This document shows positions 1 through 11,824 of a DNA stretch of 64,000 nucleotides, piece by piece. The position numbers and the translations under genes are program-made. The DNA lies in NCBI GenBank assembly GCA_030533445.1, contig CM060064.1, positions 8,204,879 through 8,268,878 of the forward strand, in the 5' to 3' direction. The stretch is from Cyprinodon diabolis. Taxonomy: Eukaryota > Chordata > Actinopteri > Cyprinodontiformes > Cyprinodontidae. The notes under the pieces are model-generated. The model saw only the letters and a list, made by a program, of their open reading frames with translations, did not search any database and was not told the DNA's origin. Within the stretch, counting starts at the first letter, position 1, and every line of letters starts with the position of its first letter.

Positions 1-461
1 CTAAAATAACGAGGTAATGTGAAGGTGCACGGAGAAAAAGTCGACACAGACAGTACGATACAGGCTTTGCTGTTTGCGGTCGGCCATGTTGACGTGCTCG
101 TCATGCGCGTCTCATAACCAAATGTTGCCTGAGGATCTCGGCTCCCAGATCCCTTTTTCACATCTGTTACAGATACAAGTGGAGAATCTCCAGAAAAGAT
201 AGCAGCAACAGCAGAATAATGAGTTTCCCTTCCACTTGTTTTCATCAACTTGAAAATCCTAAACACAGACCTTTCATGACTCCGGCATCAATACATGCAT
301 TTAAATCTGATTAATTTTGAATTTGATTTTAATCTCTTTGTCCTTTTAAAGTCTCTCTGATATTGAACTGATTGAGAATCCAGACGTTTCGTCTTTTCAC
401 TTTGTTCCCAAATAGAGGCTCAAAACAAAAATGAACTACACAGGAAATCAAAAATACCAGC

Positions 462-462
462 A

Positions 463-491
<29 letters not shown>
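462..491. repeat. (AT)n microsatellite
   Basis: About 14 uninterrupted AT dinucleotides lie about 25 bp before the left end of a DNA-transposon relic. Confidence 0.95.
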
Positions 492-494
<3 letters not shown>

Positions 495-517
495 CACAGC
501 ATCTTGTGTCTAGGTTA

Positions 518-1300
518 TGGTGACCAGACATCCCCAATTTCCAGGGACAGTCACCGTTTGGACCACCTGTCCCCGGCTAAGGCTATCCCCGGAAATGTCC
601 CTGATTTTACCGTTTCATGGGTAAAATCGGGACAGTGTACATTAAAAAGCATTCCTGCAAATGCACCAGAATTAGCCAAAAGGCTAGTTTTCATCTGTTG
701 TATAAAAAGAAATAAAAACAGCAATAACTCCTCAAAACTGATTTAAAAATACAGAATAAGTGTTCGCTGGACTACAGAGGTTCATAAAATAGAATAAAAC
801 ATTTAAACTATGTACATATAAATATATATACACACGTATACACATACACACTTTATTATTTTGTTGATAATAAAGAAATAAGCCTTTGATGTTTTTTTGT
901 TTAACCAAAGATGAGGACTGGAAATGTAACATAAATCAAGCTAATTAATAAAAAGTAAGACAGACCATTGGCTGCATGAGGAAATATACTCAGATGAAAT
1001 TAAACAGAATGATTTAAAACTCCTGGTAAGGCACTAATCTGGTTCGGTGGTACTCCAAGGATCAACAAGGGTTCACCTAAAGACGTTTCCACAACTGATC
1101 AATGACCTTAAGTTTATATCATCTGATAGTTAGTTTAAGTTTTTTGGCTGTTTTTTTACACATGATTTTTGTTGTTTAAATATAAAAAAATATGTAAAAA
1201 TGGATGAAAGCATTACTGTCCCGGATTCCTATTTTCATTTTCATGATATGTAATTATTTTCTTTAACGAGTTGGTTTAGACCGCAGAAATCTGGTCACCT
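518..1300. mobile_element. Degenerate DNA transposon with GGTGACCAG termini
   Basis: The left end reads tggtgaccagacatcccc and the right end, reverse-complemented, reads aggtgaccagatttctg. TA flanks both ends. Both inner ends also carry gggacagt in the expected inverted arrangement, so the inverted repeats are long but decayed. There is no transposase-like ORF, so it is non-autonomous or gutted. The superfamily is not settled: a TA target fits Tc1/mariner, but PIF/Harbinger cannot be excluded. Confidence 0.45.
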
Positions 1301-4283
1301 TAGTTAAGGTGGTTAGCTGAAGGCTCGTTGTGGTCGCCTCTGTTCATCACCATCTAATGCTTCAATGCTGCACGCTTGGCAATACAGCACATACAGCATA
1401 CCCCTCCCTCCTCTGAATCTCCACCAAAACTTCTCCACCACCTTCACCCTCTACTCCCACCGCCTTGACGCCTCACCCCCCACCCTCCGATAAGATCATC
1501 ATCTGTCGCTAGACTCTAGGGTCTGTCCCTGCACTCCACAGATACTTGGCAGACCAATGAATGTCCCTTTGTGTGGGGAGATCCTCCTCAGATAGCAACC
1601 AAGATGCTCCATGCTGGCATCTGCTTGTGTGTGTTTTTTTTTTTAAATGCGCACGTGTCTCCATGCCTTTCTTTTCTGCTACAGTTTTAGAAAAACGGTG
1701 AGAAACAGGGCGTCCCTCTCCCTTCGGTGTCATAAAACTGAAAGCTAATGAGTTTGTCGGTGGCAGGACGCCAGCCGGCGATGATCTGAAGAATAAGTGG
1801 GTGTCAACCCATCGACAGGCAGAGAGGGAAACGGCCCCTTTCTACCTCTGAATGATATTATTAGATATAATAAAGGGATTCTCAACACTCCTTTAGCGGG
1901 TACATTTCTCTCTTCATATCCAGTTATTATACATATTATACAAAGCAAACCCTGCATTAACCTTTCAACCACCTCGACTTGAACTAGAATGCTAACAGTG
2001 GTTATTTCACCCAAACTTAAGACTAGATATTCATTTTACAGCGAACAAAAAGGAACAGAACATCATTCTGCACTGAAAGAAGTGAACTTTCAACGCCGTT
2101 TGGTTAAATTAAAATCGTAGGTGGTTTCAAATCAAAGTTTGTATTTATGGTTGAAAAGAATCTCTAGCTATGGAAAAAAATCTGATACAATTAGGAAATT
2201 GTTTCAAGTGGAGAAAAAATGTTTTAGAAATGAAATTTTGTAAAAAAACAAAAAAAAATATATATATATTTTGTCAATGGAAATTTAAAAAAAAAACTTA
2301 ATAAAAAACATAATTGAAGTTTTTTCAAATGTAATAATTTTTTCTTTCGTTGTTAATTTTTTTTTTTTTTCAAATTTTTTTTTTTAATACATTTTTCCAA
2401 ATCTTGATTTAAAGATTCAAGTTTCTCCCCTTAAAGCCCATTAAAAACGCTCTGTCTTGACCAAAAAAAATCAATATAACAACCAGGCAGACCAATAGAA
2501 ATGCATCATCGCTCCCCCCTCCAGGGGAAATTTAAAATAACTTCGTATTCAAAGTTGTGAAGCTGCCATAAAAAGGCCAAAGAGCCACATGTGGTTCTGG
2601 AGCCGCATTTAACAGAACCCTGGACTAGGCCATTCAAAGTAATGACATACTTTAATTTGATCCCTTCTCCTGTAGCTCTGGAGTACGCTGACTTCCTGGA
2701 AAACAAATCTTCGCCTCCTTTTCAAGTCTTTTAAACCTGTAATCAAATTTCTTTAGATTGTTTTTAGTTTCTCTATCCCTGCTAAAGAAAAGCATCCCTG
2801 CAACATGATGCTGCGACTGTTTTTTAATGTAATAAACATTGCAAAAGTAGACAGAGCACTGCTGAAAAACCCTTTATTACATCTAACAATGTTATAAATT
2901 AGAAGGTGCTATGTTGCTACAATGATATTTTTAAGAGGCAATATTTAAGATACAGTTTCACTGTAGATCTCATAGTAATTGCACATTAGGTGCAGGTATA
3001 AAATTTCATAGAATTTGTAGCCTGAAGTGGACCTTATGATGGACATAGATACATTTTCTAAATGGAGGAATCAAAGCAAACAGATCTGACCTACTGTAGG
3101 TGTGTTTAGCATCAATTTAACTTCTTTAACCAGTTCAAAGGGGCCTCCTTAATAAAAAGAAATTGCCTGCAGTGAGAAAAAAAGCCTGATTAGCAGCCCT
3201 GCCTTTGGTTTCACCTTTTCTCCAGTTATCAGCATTATTAACAGTAAGCATGGATACTGTAGGAAAACAAAGAATGAGTGAGAGCAGACGAGAGGCAAAC
3301 TGCGCTTGAGCTTCATGCTGCAGACCATCCTTCTAGATATCAAGCAGCGCCTCTGAATCAAAGCAAATAAATTACTGCTGTTCAAAGTTCAATAACCTGT
3401 GTGTGGCAATTCAGGAGACGTCCCACCGAACCCCAGTCATCTCCTCTGATAGGCGGTGTTGTACAGCCGGCAAATGGGCTATAAATTAATATACCATGAG
3501 GGGAGCCATATTGGATGAAATGGAAGGCGCCGTATCGGTTCAACAAAAGGTTTCACATCTTTAAAGCTGATATGTGATATGAAATTTTACAGCTGAAGGA
3601 GAAATGTCACCAAGCTTTGATAAGAAAGCGATGAACTTTCTACCTCTTGTTCCCAAACTGCTTTTATCGGGTCTTGGTGAGCAAAATGCATCATTTATAA
3701 CCTGCAGCCCAAAGTATTACCCCCCAAAACCTCCTAATATTCCCCACCTTTTTACACTAACCTGCTGATTTACAGGTAGCTGCATTTTGATCTCTAAGCT
3801 CTGTTTGCTGCAGAGTGAGTTTAAAGGCAACCAACTGAGTTTAGCATATTGAAATGGGGGGGGCAGACATAAACAGCTTGGGTGGAAAAGAGTTAAACAA
3901 AACAAAAGGATTAGGGCATTTCAGCTGTGACACTTCACATATAGGCTCAGGGCAGCTGTAGAAGTCCTTTAGATTGAAGAACCTGAGCTCCTTCTTGTCA
4001 AGAGAACAGAGATGTTCCTTCAGTAATGCCTTACCATGTAACCACGTTATTTACCCAGCATGCAATTTTGTGGGCTAAAAAATGGCAAACTCCATGAGTG
4101 ACAATTATCTGATTCTGGTAACAAAAGATTTATAATTTCATGGGGTTTTATGTCTCAAAAATAAGGGAAATTACAACATATTTAGACCAACATGTTCAAC
4201 TAGTCATGAATCCTTTTATATATTGATAGGGAATAAATATCCTGCCCTGTTTTGAGTGGGTCATGCATTCCTTTAAAGCATTT
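1301..4283. other. Intronic sequence with minor repeat fragments
   Basis: No gene seen. Poly-A/poly-T rich runs occupy 2220-2400. At 2570-2640 a fragment with agccacatgtggttctgg and a GC-rich gagccgcat block resembles a common vertebrate hAT end. At 2780-2830, agcatccctgcaacatgatg on the plus strand is the reverse complement of a motif frequent in decayed Tc1 elements. The rest is unremarkable. Confidence 0.5.
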
Positions 4284-4295
4284 GACAGAGTAATC

Positions 4296-4624
4296 CATCC
4301 ATTTTCTTACACGTTTGTCCCAAGTGGGGTCACAAGTACCTGTATCTAGCAAGAGGCAGTGTAAACCCTGGACAGGTCACCAGTCCATCGCAGGGCAACA
4401 CACAGGACAAATAACCATTCATGCACACACTCACACCTAAGGACAAGAGAGAGAAGCCAATCAACAGTCATTTGGACATGTGGGCAGTTTTGGACAGTGC
4501 GAGGAAGCCAGAGTACCCAGAGAGAACCCATGCATGCTCAGGGAGAACAAACTCCATGCAGAATCGAACCCAGAACCCTCTTGCTGCAAGGCAGCAGTGC
4601 TACCCACTGCACCACTGAGCAGTG
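4296..4624 (-). mobile_element. tRNA-derived SINE with 12-bp target-site duplication
   Basis: Flanked by the same 12 bases, gacagagtaatc, at 4284-4295 and 4625-4636, which marks a retroposition event. Read on the minus strand, the head has a tRNA-like promoter: an A-box-like gcagtgggtagcac, then a B-box-like gggttcgattctg about 35 bp further on. The body has the motifs of an abundant fish repeat (catggagtttgttctccctg; gcgatggactggtgacctgt) and ends in aagaaaatggatgg. The ATGG-type tail fits LINE-mobilised SINEs. A second, shorter copy lies at 44782-44948. Confidence 0.7.
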
Positions 4625-5259
4625 GACAGAGTAATCGTTTTCTAAATAAAAGGCGAGTTCAATCTGAAACCCAACAGAATAACCGCATATTTATTCTGAA
4701 TTGACATAAAAGTAAAAACCTGCACTCATTTTTGCAAACTATTGCTGCTGACAATCTAAATACACTCACAGACAAGAAGCTGAGTCCTGCAGTACAATAT
4801 CAACACAGCAATTGTGCTTTGGTGTCATCGAACACCTGAAATATACCAGCTGTCAGGCACGGCATCTCTTCAAAAAGCCTGGAGAAGTTAGCAGCAGGAC
4901 GGCTGACAACAATCTCTGAGGCATCCATCTTTACCAAGCACCGCAGTTCCTATTGATAGCATGTAAAAAGAGACGGCCAAACTTAAAGAATAACTGTCCT
5001 CGCACACAGATATCACAGACAACATCTAGAGGACACAAAGCAGTCCTGCTGCAATCTGATCTGTTTAAACGCTTTTCTTTCAAATTTCAAACGCGTCAAA
5101 GGCACATTACTCTACCTGAGCGTGACAGGATGAGTGAGGGATGGTCAGCGGTGCAGTGGGACAGCATGCCTGGCTGACAACAGGATAACAAAACTAAGAC
5201 TGAAGCTGTAAAGAGAAGGGGATGTTTGGCTGTTTAAGATGTGATTTCAAATGATTTAT

Positions 5260-5281
5260 AAATAAATAAATAAATAAATAC
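5260..5281. repeat. (AAAT)n microsatellite
   Basis: Five to six tandem AAAT/ATAA units. Confidence 0.9.
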
Positions 5282-5402
5282 AAGTGACACCAGGAATCAC
5301 CTGATGATAACCTTTAAAAAGATTTTAACGCCCAAAAGTTTTTTTTCATTAAACTTTTTCCTAAATTCCTATAAATAAGGCCGGAGAGAATGAGCTGTTA
5401 TA

Positions 5403-5605
5403 CAGGCTTCCCCAAAGTCGGTTTTCGAGAGCCTATGTCCTGCAGGTTTTAGAGGTTTCTCTGCTTTAGGACAGCTGGTTCTGATGACTGCAGTTCAGCA
5501 AAAGCCTTTTAAATAACTATTAATGTAAATCAGCTGTGCTGAAGCAGAGAAACCTCTAAAACCTGTAGGACAGTGGCCCTCCAGGACCGACTTTGGGGAT
5601 GCCTG
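5403..5605. mobile_element. Palindromic MITE, about 203 bp
   Basis: Starts caggcttccccaaagtcgg and ends accgactttggggatgcctg, with TA on each side. The inverted arms are about 60 bp and share ggttttagaggtttctctgc and its complement, so a single strand could fold into one long hairpin. It has no coding capacity. Confidence 0.75.
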
Positions 5606-5607
5606 TA

Positions 5608-6404
5608 ACGTTGCGATGCTGCCCTGCATTCCATTGACATGACGACACCTGCTAATCAATCCTAGATAGGCTCATCAGCATCTGACCAATCAGAGATTTC
5701 CATTTGTCCGGCAGTGAAACAGGCCTCCTTTGCAGAAGCACTATGATAATGAGCAGTTTAACACCACAGTTAGAAACAAGAGCTACTGAGTGTTTATCTG
5801 TATGAAGGAGACAAACATTTCATCTGTTTTTTTGGTTTTTTTTGTTATTATAGCAGTTTTTGTTTATGTCTAGCTTGGAATAACTTAATTGATTATGAAA
5901 GTGTGTGGTAATAAATTATTCCAAATGCAATGTGCTGACATGAAAAAGTCTGGTCAGCAAGGATTAATCAATGGATCATTATATTTACCTTAAACTATTA
6001 CGTTCACAGTGATTTTATGAATTTAGCGTTAATCAGTGAAACCATTGAAACAATCATTTTCATTGCGATCACTGAGTCTGGGAGCAGCCATTTTTGCCCA
6101 AATATAGTAACACCTCCCTCCTGACATCTTCAGGCAGTGCTGCACAGTGCAGTAAGCCTAGCGCCATTCTCCCCGCTTTACAAGCAAAATCAATGGGAAC
6201 TACTAGACGCATCTGCAATCAACAACAATAATTGAAGATTTCCAGAGGACTTCACCATTGAAATTCACCAGAGCTATAGTGAAACTGACAATGCAAAAGA
6301 CAATGTAAAAGTGAACGAAAAAATTGTTATTTCACCTTTCCGATTCATTATCCTACACGGACGGGTTCGTCGTTGGATTGCCAACTTGAAGAGGGAGGAT
6401 TTGC
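5608..6404. other. Intronic sequence, nothing recognised
   Basis: AT-rich unique sequence without ORFs, clear repeats or splice-flanked exons. Confidence 0.5.
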
Positions 6405-6537
6405 CATTATTTTACATCCAAGTAGTATCCAGTTCTTCATATATACACACGCATCAATTTTAAACAGATGGTATCGGTATCGGCCGATACTGCACAGCCA
6501 GGTATCGGGGCCAAAAAATGGCATCTGCGCAACACTA
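6405..6537 (-). mobile_element. hAT MITE fragment (GTATCGGCCGATAC family)
   Basis: Contains tatcggtatcggccgatac and ends gcgcaacacta. It matches, in opposite orientation, the left part of the complete element at 52404-52770. The other terminus is missing, so this copy is truncated. Confidence 0.6.
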
Positions 6538-7019
6538 TTACCAATAGCCTTTTTAATGTTGTGATGTTATTTCATAAAGAAAGTTTTTGAAGAAAACACT
6601 CATCCAGTCTCTCCCAAGTCAATTACCAGGCTGTAACTTCCCCTGAGAAACAGGGAATTCTGTTTATTTCTTTCATGGGTGACCTAGTTGTCTTTTGTGA
6701 GTAGGTTTTAGCGCGAGCAGTTTGACAGTCACCAGATAAGATGGATTAAGCTCCTTTTCATCCAGTTTTGATGTGAACAGCGTAAAAAAGCGGGTTAAAT
6801 CATTGAGTTTCAGGAGTATTTTTAAATGCCTGGAGATGGTCTGATATAGGAGCTAAACCTAGGATGAAGGTCGAGGTTGAGGCTTTGGAGGGCAGGTTTT
6901 TTTAACCGGGATTAGGCAGAGCCCACCTTTCATCGCTCCCAAAGAAGATGCACGAAGGGAGTGAAACAAAATCCAGGGAGGCATCAAAGCAGCACAGTCT
7001 CTTACCTTGTGTGGGAGAC

Positions 7020-7050
7020 TGTGTGTGAGGGAGTGTGTGTGTGTGTGTGT
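7020..7050. repeat. (GT)n microsatellite
   Basis: Interrupted GT dinucleotide run. Confidence 0.85.
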
Positions 7051-7315
7051 CACACAGAAGGTAGGATGGTTTAGTTTCCATCGCTTGCTTGCTTGCCTGT
7101 GTGTCAACACTGTAAACTCTAATTCCATAATTAAATGAGGCCTAAAATAAAACCGTAAATAATCGCCTGATATAAGGAAGAAAACAGAGGGAGGAGATAC
7201 TAAATGAAACAACCCTGTTTCATATTTATATAAAAACTAAAACTATACTGAGAATAGAACTCGATCAACCCCCAACAGAACGACTCGTCCTCTCCTCACC
7301 TCCCCCAGACCTGAT

Positions 7316-7550
7316 CTAAGGGCGCCTCTAACACGCGCACAGGACCTGACAGCCGTACAATCACGTGACGCGGCGCAGCCAATCCCGAGCTTGCTTCGCT
7401 TTTTAAGCCGCGCAGTGATGAAGCCACTTGAGCAAAAGAAAAAGGTGAAGGGGCGTCTGAAATAACAAACAAACGGAAGGCAGCGAGGGGCTCAAACGCT
7501 GCGTGGAGCGCGTTTGCTTATCGAGCGTCACATCGGGCCCCCCTGCTGAG
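7316..7550. promoter_or_regulatory. CpG-rich block, candidate intronic promoter
   Basis: By eye there are over 20 CpGs in about 230 bp, against a sparse background. Motifs seen: an E-box with CRE-like extension (tcacgtgacg) near 7363, a CCAAT box (cagccaatcc) near 7379, a weak TATA-like ttttaag near 7401, and a GC-rich gcgtttgcttatcgagcgtc. On the minus strand, the orientation of zfpm2, the CCAAT is followed about 80 bp later by ggggaggtgagg, a plausible splice donor near 7300, so an alternative first exon is possible. On the plus strand, an ATG at about 7418 opens only a 15-codon frame. Either orientation is inference. Confidence 0.4.
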
Positions 7551-7904
7551 AGGTTCTGGGTTCAGAACGATTCTGGGGAGACATATTTAGACACGTTTTG
7601 TGGACGTCTATTCCCCCACTGCTCCTCATGTCGGTGACAGGGGAGAGTAATCCTATACACAGGCTGCTATTGTGAAATGAGAAACTAGCCTCCTTCACTG
7701 CCAGAGACCAGATGCACCTCTCTCCCTCACTCTCTCCCTCTGTCCTAATCTGTAAACGACTTAAAGGAGCCTTATCTCCGGGCTCTTCTGCTTCATTTCA
7801 TGCTTGATTTACTTTAATTTGTCTGATAGGGCACAAGGATTTGGAAATGGCCCATCTTTCGGGGGAAAATGTTCTGATTTTTCTCCGGCATTGTTATGTG
7901 GAGG

Positions 7905-8020
7905 TTTTTGACTTTTCTCTCCCCCCTTTCTCACTCCTCCGCCTCTTTTCTCCATCTCCATCTTTTTTTTTCATTCTCTCTCTTCATCATCTTTCCTTTT
8001 TTCCCCTTCCTCTTCTAAGG
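7905..8020 (+). repeat. Polypyrimidine tract
   Basis: About 115 bases, nearly all C or T, ending cttctaagggaggtgg. It resembles an over-long splice-acceptor tract on the plus strand, but no convincing exon follows. Such tracts can also form triplex DNA. Confidence 0.6.
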
Positions 8021-8719
8021 GAGGTGGTGGCGGATCTTGCTCCAGTGCAACAGTCTGTTTGAGTGCATTTAGATTCGAGCTAACGCAGCACAAACAAGTT
8101 TTCCATGAGGTGTGATTTTCTGATGGGAGACGGCGACACTGGACTCGTGTTTGCCTTTCAGCTGCACACTGGGAGCAGAGCAGCCGAGTGCTTCAAACCA
8201 CAAAGATCTTATGTTTAAGTTAAGAGGCGACTGGCCCTCCAGTTTAGCGAGTGGGTGAGCGGCTGGTGCTGATAAAGTTGCTCCACAATGAGGGATGGGG
8301 ACAAGCAAAGTGTCTGCAGATGCCTCGAATTCTCTTCCCCCCCCCCCCTCTGCTGGCTGCGCCCATCACATTTCCTTACATCTATTAAGTGACTGAATGA
8401 GAGTAGAGCTATGATTTTAGAGAGGGGCATATCCTCCTAGCTCCCCAAAACACTATTCTAACAGAAAAAAGTCAGACCAGGTAGAAATGTTTAGATATAT
8501 TCATTTCTACTGATACTGTGGCTCTCGAAATTTAACAAATCCCTGTTAAAGGAAAGATTATAACGGAAAAACTTCTAATCTTACCACAAATATCTAGAGA
8601 AAAAATTTCCTGAAGACATGTTTATTTATATGTACAGTTAATTATTTTATTTGCTCACTTGATGCACTTTTGGAAGAGTATGGACTTAAAAGTAAAGTAG
8701 GAATCAGGAAGATTGCTGG

Positions 8720-9558
8720 TTTAAAGTCGTAAGGAAATGGCCGTTCAAACCGTTGCTTTTCCGAATTCTCCTGAGTGGTGCACGACTTTACACGAGTGAA
8801 TAAAGTGAATGTGATTGGTTGTTCATCAATGGGGCGGGATGGTTGTGGCGGAAGGTTCATAAGCAAGTTTGATTGTGGCCGGAGTCTCCGAAGCATCTTC
8901 CTAACCAGTTAGCAACTTAGTGCTAGTAGGTTCCCAATGGGAAATTCCATTGGGACCAAGTAGCACTAAATTGGTGACTTAGAAACGACACTGTCAAGGA
9001 ACGCTATGGACAGAGGAAACATGCAAGAGGAGGAGAGTTTTGTGTCGGAGGTCGTGGATGAGTCTCCTCTGTCATACATTTTTTATTTAGAGGAGGAAAG
9101 CGGGAATGAAGTTGTTGTGGAAGAGGACGCCAGGGCGGCAGAAGCTTGGTCTGGTGTAGAAGGCTTACAGCCGTACATGTTTGAGCCCTTGCCTCGCAAC
9201 GCTGCCAGTTCTGTTAGCTCTACGCCTGCTGAAGACACAGACGTCCATCCCCGTGAACACTGGGACGGAACTCAATGGGAAAGGCAATTATTCTTATTTC
9301 AACCATTGCGTATATTAGCTGCGACATATGAATCAAGATGCTATGACCGAAAAATTAGATGGACAGATGACCGTTGATATATGATTGGCAGAATTTAGGT
9401 GTACAAGCTGAGGTATAACTAACTGGCCTGCATAAGATAACGGAAAATGAAAAATTAATCTTTAATTTCATATATATCATCTAATAAAGAGTACATTTAT
9501 ATACATGTTTAAGCCAGAATGATTTGACATTTAAATATGATTTCACTACGACTTTAAA
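8720..9558 (+). mobile_element. Non-autonomous DNA transposon with a 123-aa ORF
   Basis: The left end tttaaagtcgtaagga and the right end, reverse-complemented, tttaaagtcgtagtga, form short inverted repeats about 840 bp apart. Behind the left end is a promoter-like stretch with gtgattggttg (inverted CCAAT), then an ATG at 9006. The first 150 bp recur at 57255-57395 in the same orientation, which shows it is a repeat. The superfamily is undetermined. Confidence 0.5.
9006..9377 (+). CDS. Transposon-borne 123-aa ORF, P2X7-like N-terminal fragment
   Basis: An acidic first half (MDRGNMQEEESFVSEV, then EEESGNEVVVEEDARA) leads to GLQPYMFEPLPRN at about residues 53-65. In fish genomes, many repetitive proteins labelled P2X purinoceptor 7-like begin with an acidic stretch and a PY-FEP motif, followed by a Cys-rich zinc-binding domain. 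Here the frame stops 58 residues after PYMFEP and the Cys-rich part is absent. The C-terminal half is unlike that domain, so the gene looks truncated or rearranged. The start is the first ATG after the promoter-like repeat. I infer a transposon gene remnant, not a host gene. The family assignment rests on one motif. Confidence 0.3.
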   Translation: MDRGNMQEEESFVSEVVDESPLSYIFYLEEESGNEVVVEEDARAAEAWSGVEGLQPYMFEPLPRNAASSVSSTPAEDTDVHPREHWDGTQWERQLFLFQPLRILAATYESRCYDRKIRWTDDR

Positions 9559-9559
9559 G

Positions 9560-10374
9560 ATTGGGGTAAGATTACACAGGTTACCTTTCTTCACACCTAT
9601 TCTCAGACATAACCACTGCATTATACATATAATGTCACACTATACCTTTACCTGACATAAAAGTTTACATTCCTTCATACATATACAGACATAAATATTC
9701 ATATACATTCGCACAGAAGGCTTATAACAAAGTGACTGATTGACCTGTAAACTGAGAGCTGTGGCAGACATTATCAGAAGCAACATTCATTCAAATAAAC
9801 CTGGAAAAAAAGGGTGGAAAAGGAAGGGAAAGAGCAGAATAAATATTAAGAATAAATTAAGATGCTGTCTTTTTTGGGAAGAGTCACACATTTCCCCCTT
9901 TGTAACATAATGTACACATACTGTATGTATGGGTACCTATACAGGAAAGAGCAAACACATTGAGCAAGTAGGAGGGAGACCATTGAAATTCATCTCACAG
10001 CCTGAATTTACTTAACTGCGTGTGTGCGCGCAGCGATAAACGGAGTGATGATCCGGCAACACGTCTTTATCCATGCTTTGCTTTAATTAACGGTGGCTTG
10101 TTTGTTGAAAAGATGATTAATATGCCAATGAAAATTGCATAATTGAATACCACAACACTCGCACGATCAGGGAGAGTACATGCCATTTTTTATTAACTTC
10201 TCAGTATCATGATTATTGCTATTATTGGGGGGATTTGAATTCCCTTGACAAACAGGCCCGCCCATAAGCCGAACCTCCAAGAGGCAGCAGGATTGGCATG
10301 ACCGCTGTTAACAGGAGGCTTTCAATGACCTATCACCTAATAGTGTGAAAGCAATACAATGGTATGAATGAGGG
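9560..10374. other. Intronic sequence, nothing recognised
   Basis: AT-rich, with no ORF or repeat family that I can name. Confidence 0.5.
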
Positions 10375-10625
10375 CAACTTTGGAAAAGTTTTCATACCCT
10401 ATCCTTTTAACATTTTGTGACTGGGAAAACTTTCCATATGATTGTAAAACCAAACACAACATTACTCAGAGAAGTAACCATAAAGCCAAAAGTGACTGTG
10501 GAGGAGCAGCAGAGACCCTGTAAACATGGGAAAGAAGGTGCTGGTGGTGATTGCAGCATCATACTGAATTGATGCTTTTCTTTAGTAGGAAGCTGCTTTG
10601 AACATTTTTCAAGCAGAACAACTGA
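10375..10625 (+). mobile_element. Highly decayed Tc1-like relic
   Basis: Contains ggtgattgcagcatcata and gatgcttttctttag, a degenerate form of the GGWGGCAGCATCATG segment common in old Tc1 elements. Inverted repeats are no longer visible. Confidence 0.35.
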
Positions 10626-10729
10626 AAAAAGAAATGCCAGATCGAGCCTAGAATGGTTTACATGAAAGCATATTCATATTAACATGTCAAAGTCAAGGAA
10701 GGAATGCAAAGTGAACGCAGATACTCAGG

Positions 10730-11027
10730 TGCACCTCTCCCAAATTGTACGTGACCGCAGACAGGAGGCCTCTGATTGGTCAAATCTACATCCATTCTAC
10801 ACTATACGTGTTTCCTGTTTGGTACCTTACCTGCTTGTTTTGTTTGTATGACCGCCATTGTGGAAAACGACTCGTGAAGATGGACCAGCTAGAAGAGCGA
10901 GGTGTGCGAGAATGTTGGGACCCTTTTCCTACCTGGATCCACGCTCTTTTTCGCCCTCATGTCCCTCCACTGTCACACAAAGCCTGGGCCGTATCTAGAC
11001 CCACAGCTAGTTGGTGAGTGTCCCTCT
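10730..11027 (+). mobile_element. Repeat-borne promoter and first-exon module
   Basis: The first 142 bp (10730-10871) recur inverted at 35901-36041, so this is dispersed repeat DNA. It carries an inverted CCAAT (gattggtcaa) and a YY1-like gaccgccattgt. Next comes an ATG at 10879 opening MDQLEERGVRECWDPFPTW and about 26 more codons, ending at a strong donor-like ttggtgagtg near 11011-11020. The arrangement looks like the 5' end of a spliced transposon gene. The protein is not recognised. Confidence 0.4.
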
Positions 11028-11780
11028 TGCGTTGTGGTGTGGAATAACAAAGCGCAGACCACGCTTCAATATTGGGCATAAATTAAAAATATCTGCAACA
11101 AGCTCACTGTGACACACTGCTGCGGGAGGATAACCAGCTCTTCAAAGCCCAGACTAGGGCTATTGTTGTTATTTTGCTAACCGATTCATCGTTCAACTAT
11201 TTATTGGATTAAATAATTAATAATCAGATGGCAAAAGGTCCTGTAAAGTGGGAATACACTGCACGATATTTCTAATTGTTGCACGCAGCTACAGCTCAAA
11301 CTGTACGAAGGAACCGCAGGGTTTAAAAGTTCACACCTCACAATGTTTGTTCTTACACTGTACGGCCAAAAACTCTGATGCGATCTAACTGTTCACATTG
11401 CACGTCCAGAAACCACACGTTAGACTCAGCGCCGAGAGATGGTGCTGGTCGGACTTATCAATCTAGAAGATGAAGAAGAAAAACTCCCTTGTTTGCACAT
11501 GCACAGTGCGTAAGGTTCTGGTAAATTTGCTCGTAGCTCTGCTTCAACAGCAGGATCTGCCCATGAACACCTTACAAAGATTGAATGAATTTCAAATATG
11601 GATAATTTTCTTCTGATTCCTGATTGCGATGTGGTCGTGAGAGGCTGATGGCCCGTCGTTACCCCCTGTATACCACACAAAACAGGACACAGGGTAATGC
11701 TGGAACTTGGCCCGATCCAAAAAATTCTGGAGAATTGGCCCGAAAAGGGTATAAAGTTGTATAATGTATGCGCAGCTTAA

Positions 11781-11806
11781 ATATATATATATATATATAT
11801 ATATAA
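11781..11806. repeat. (AT)n microsatellite
   Basis: AT run followed by poly-A, directly before the nested MITE. Confidence 0.9.
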
Positions 11807-11824
11807 AAAAAAAAAAAACAGGTA

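Noticed and set aside
4480..4620. tRNA gene suggested by the B-box-like motif
   Set aside because: The motif belongs to a SINE head. No full cloverleaf can be drawn, and the unit has a 12-bp target duplication.
6859..7212. 117-aa minus-strand ORF containing a His-Thr repeat
   Set aside because: Crosses a GT microsatellite, and the rest has no family resemblance.
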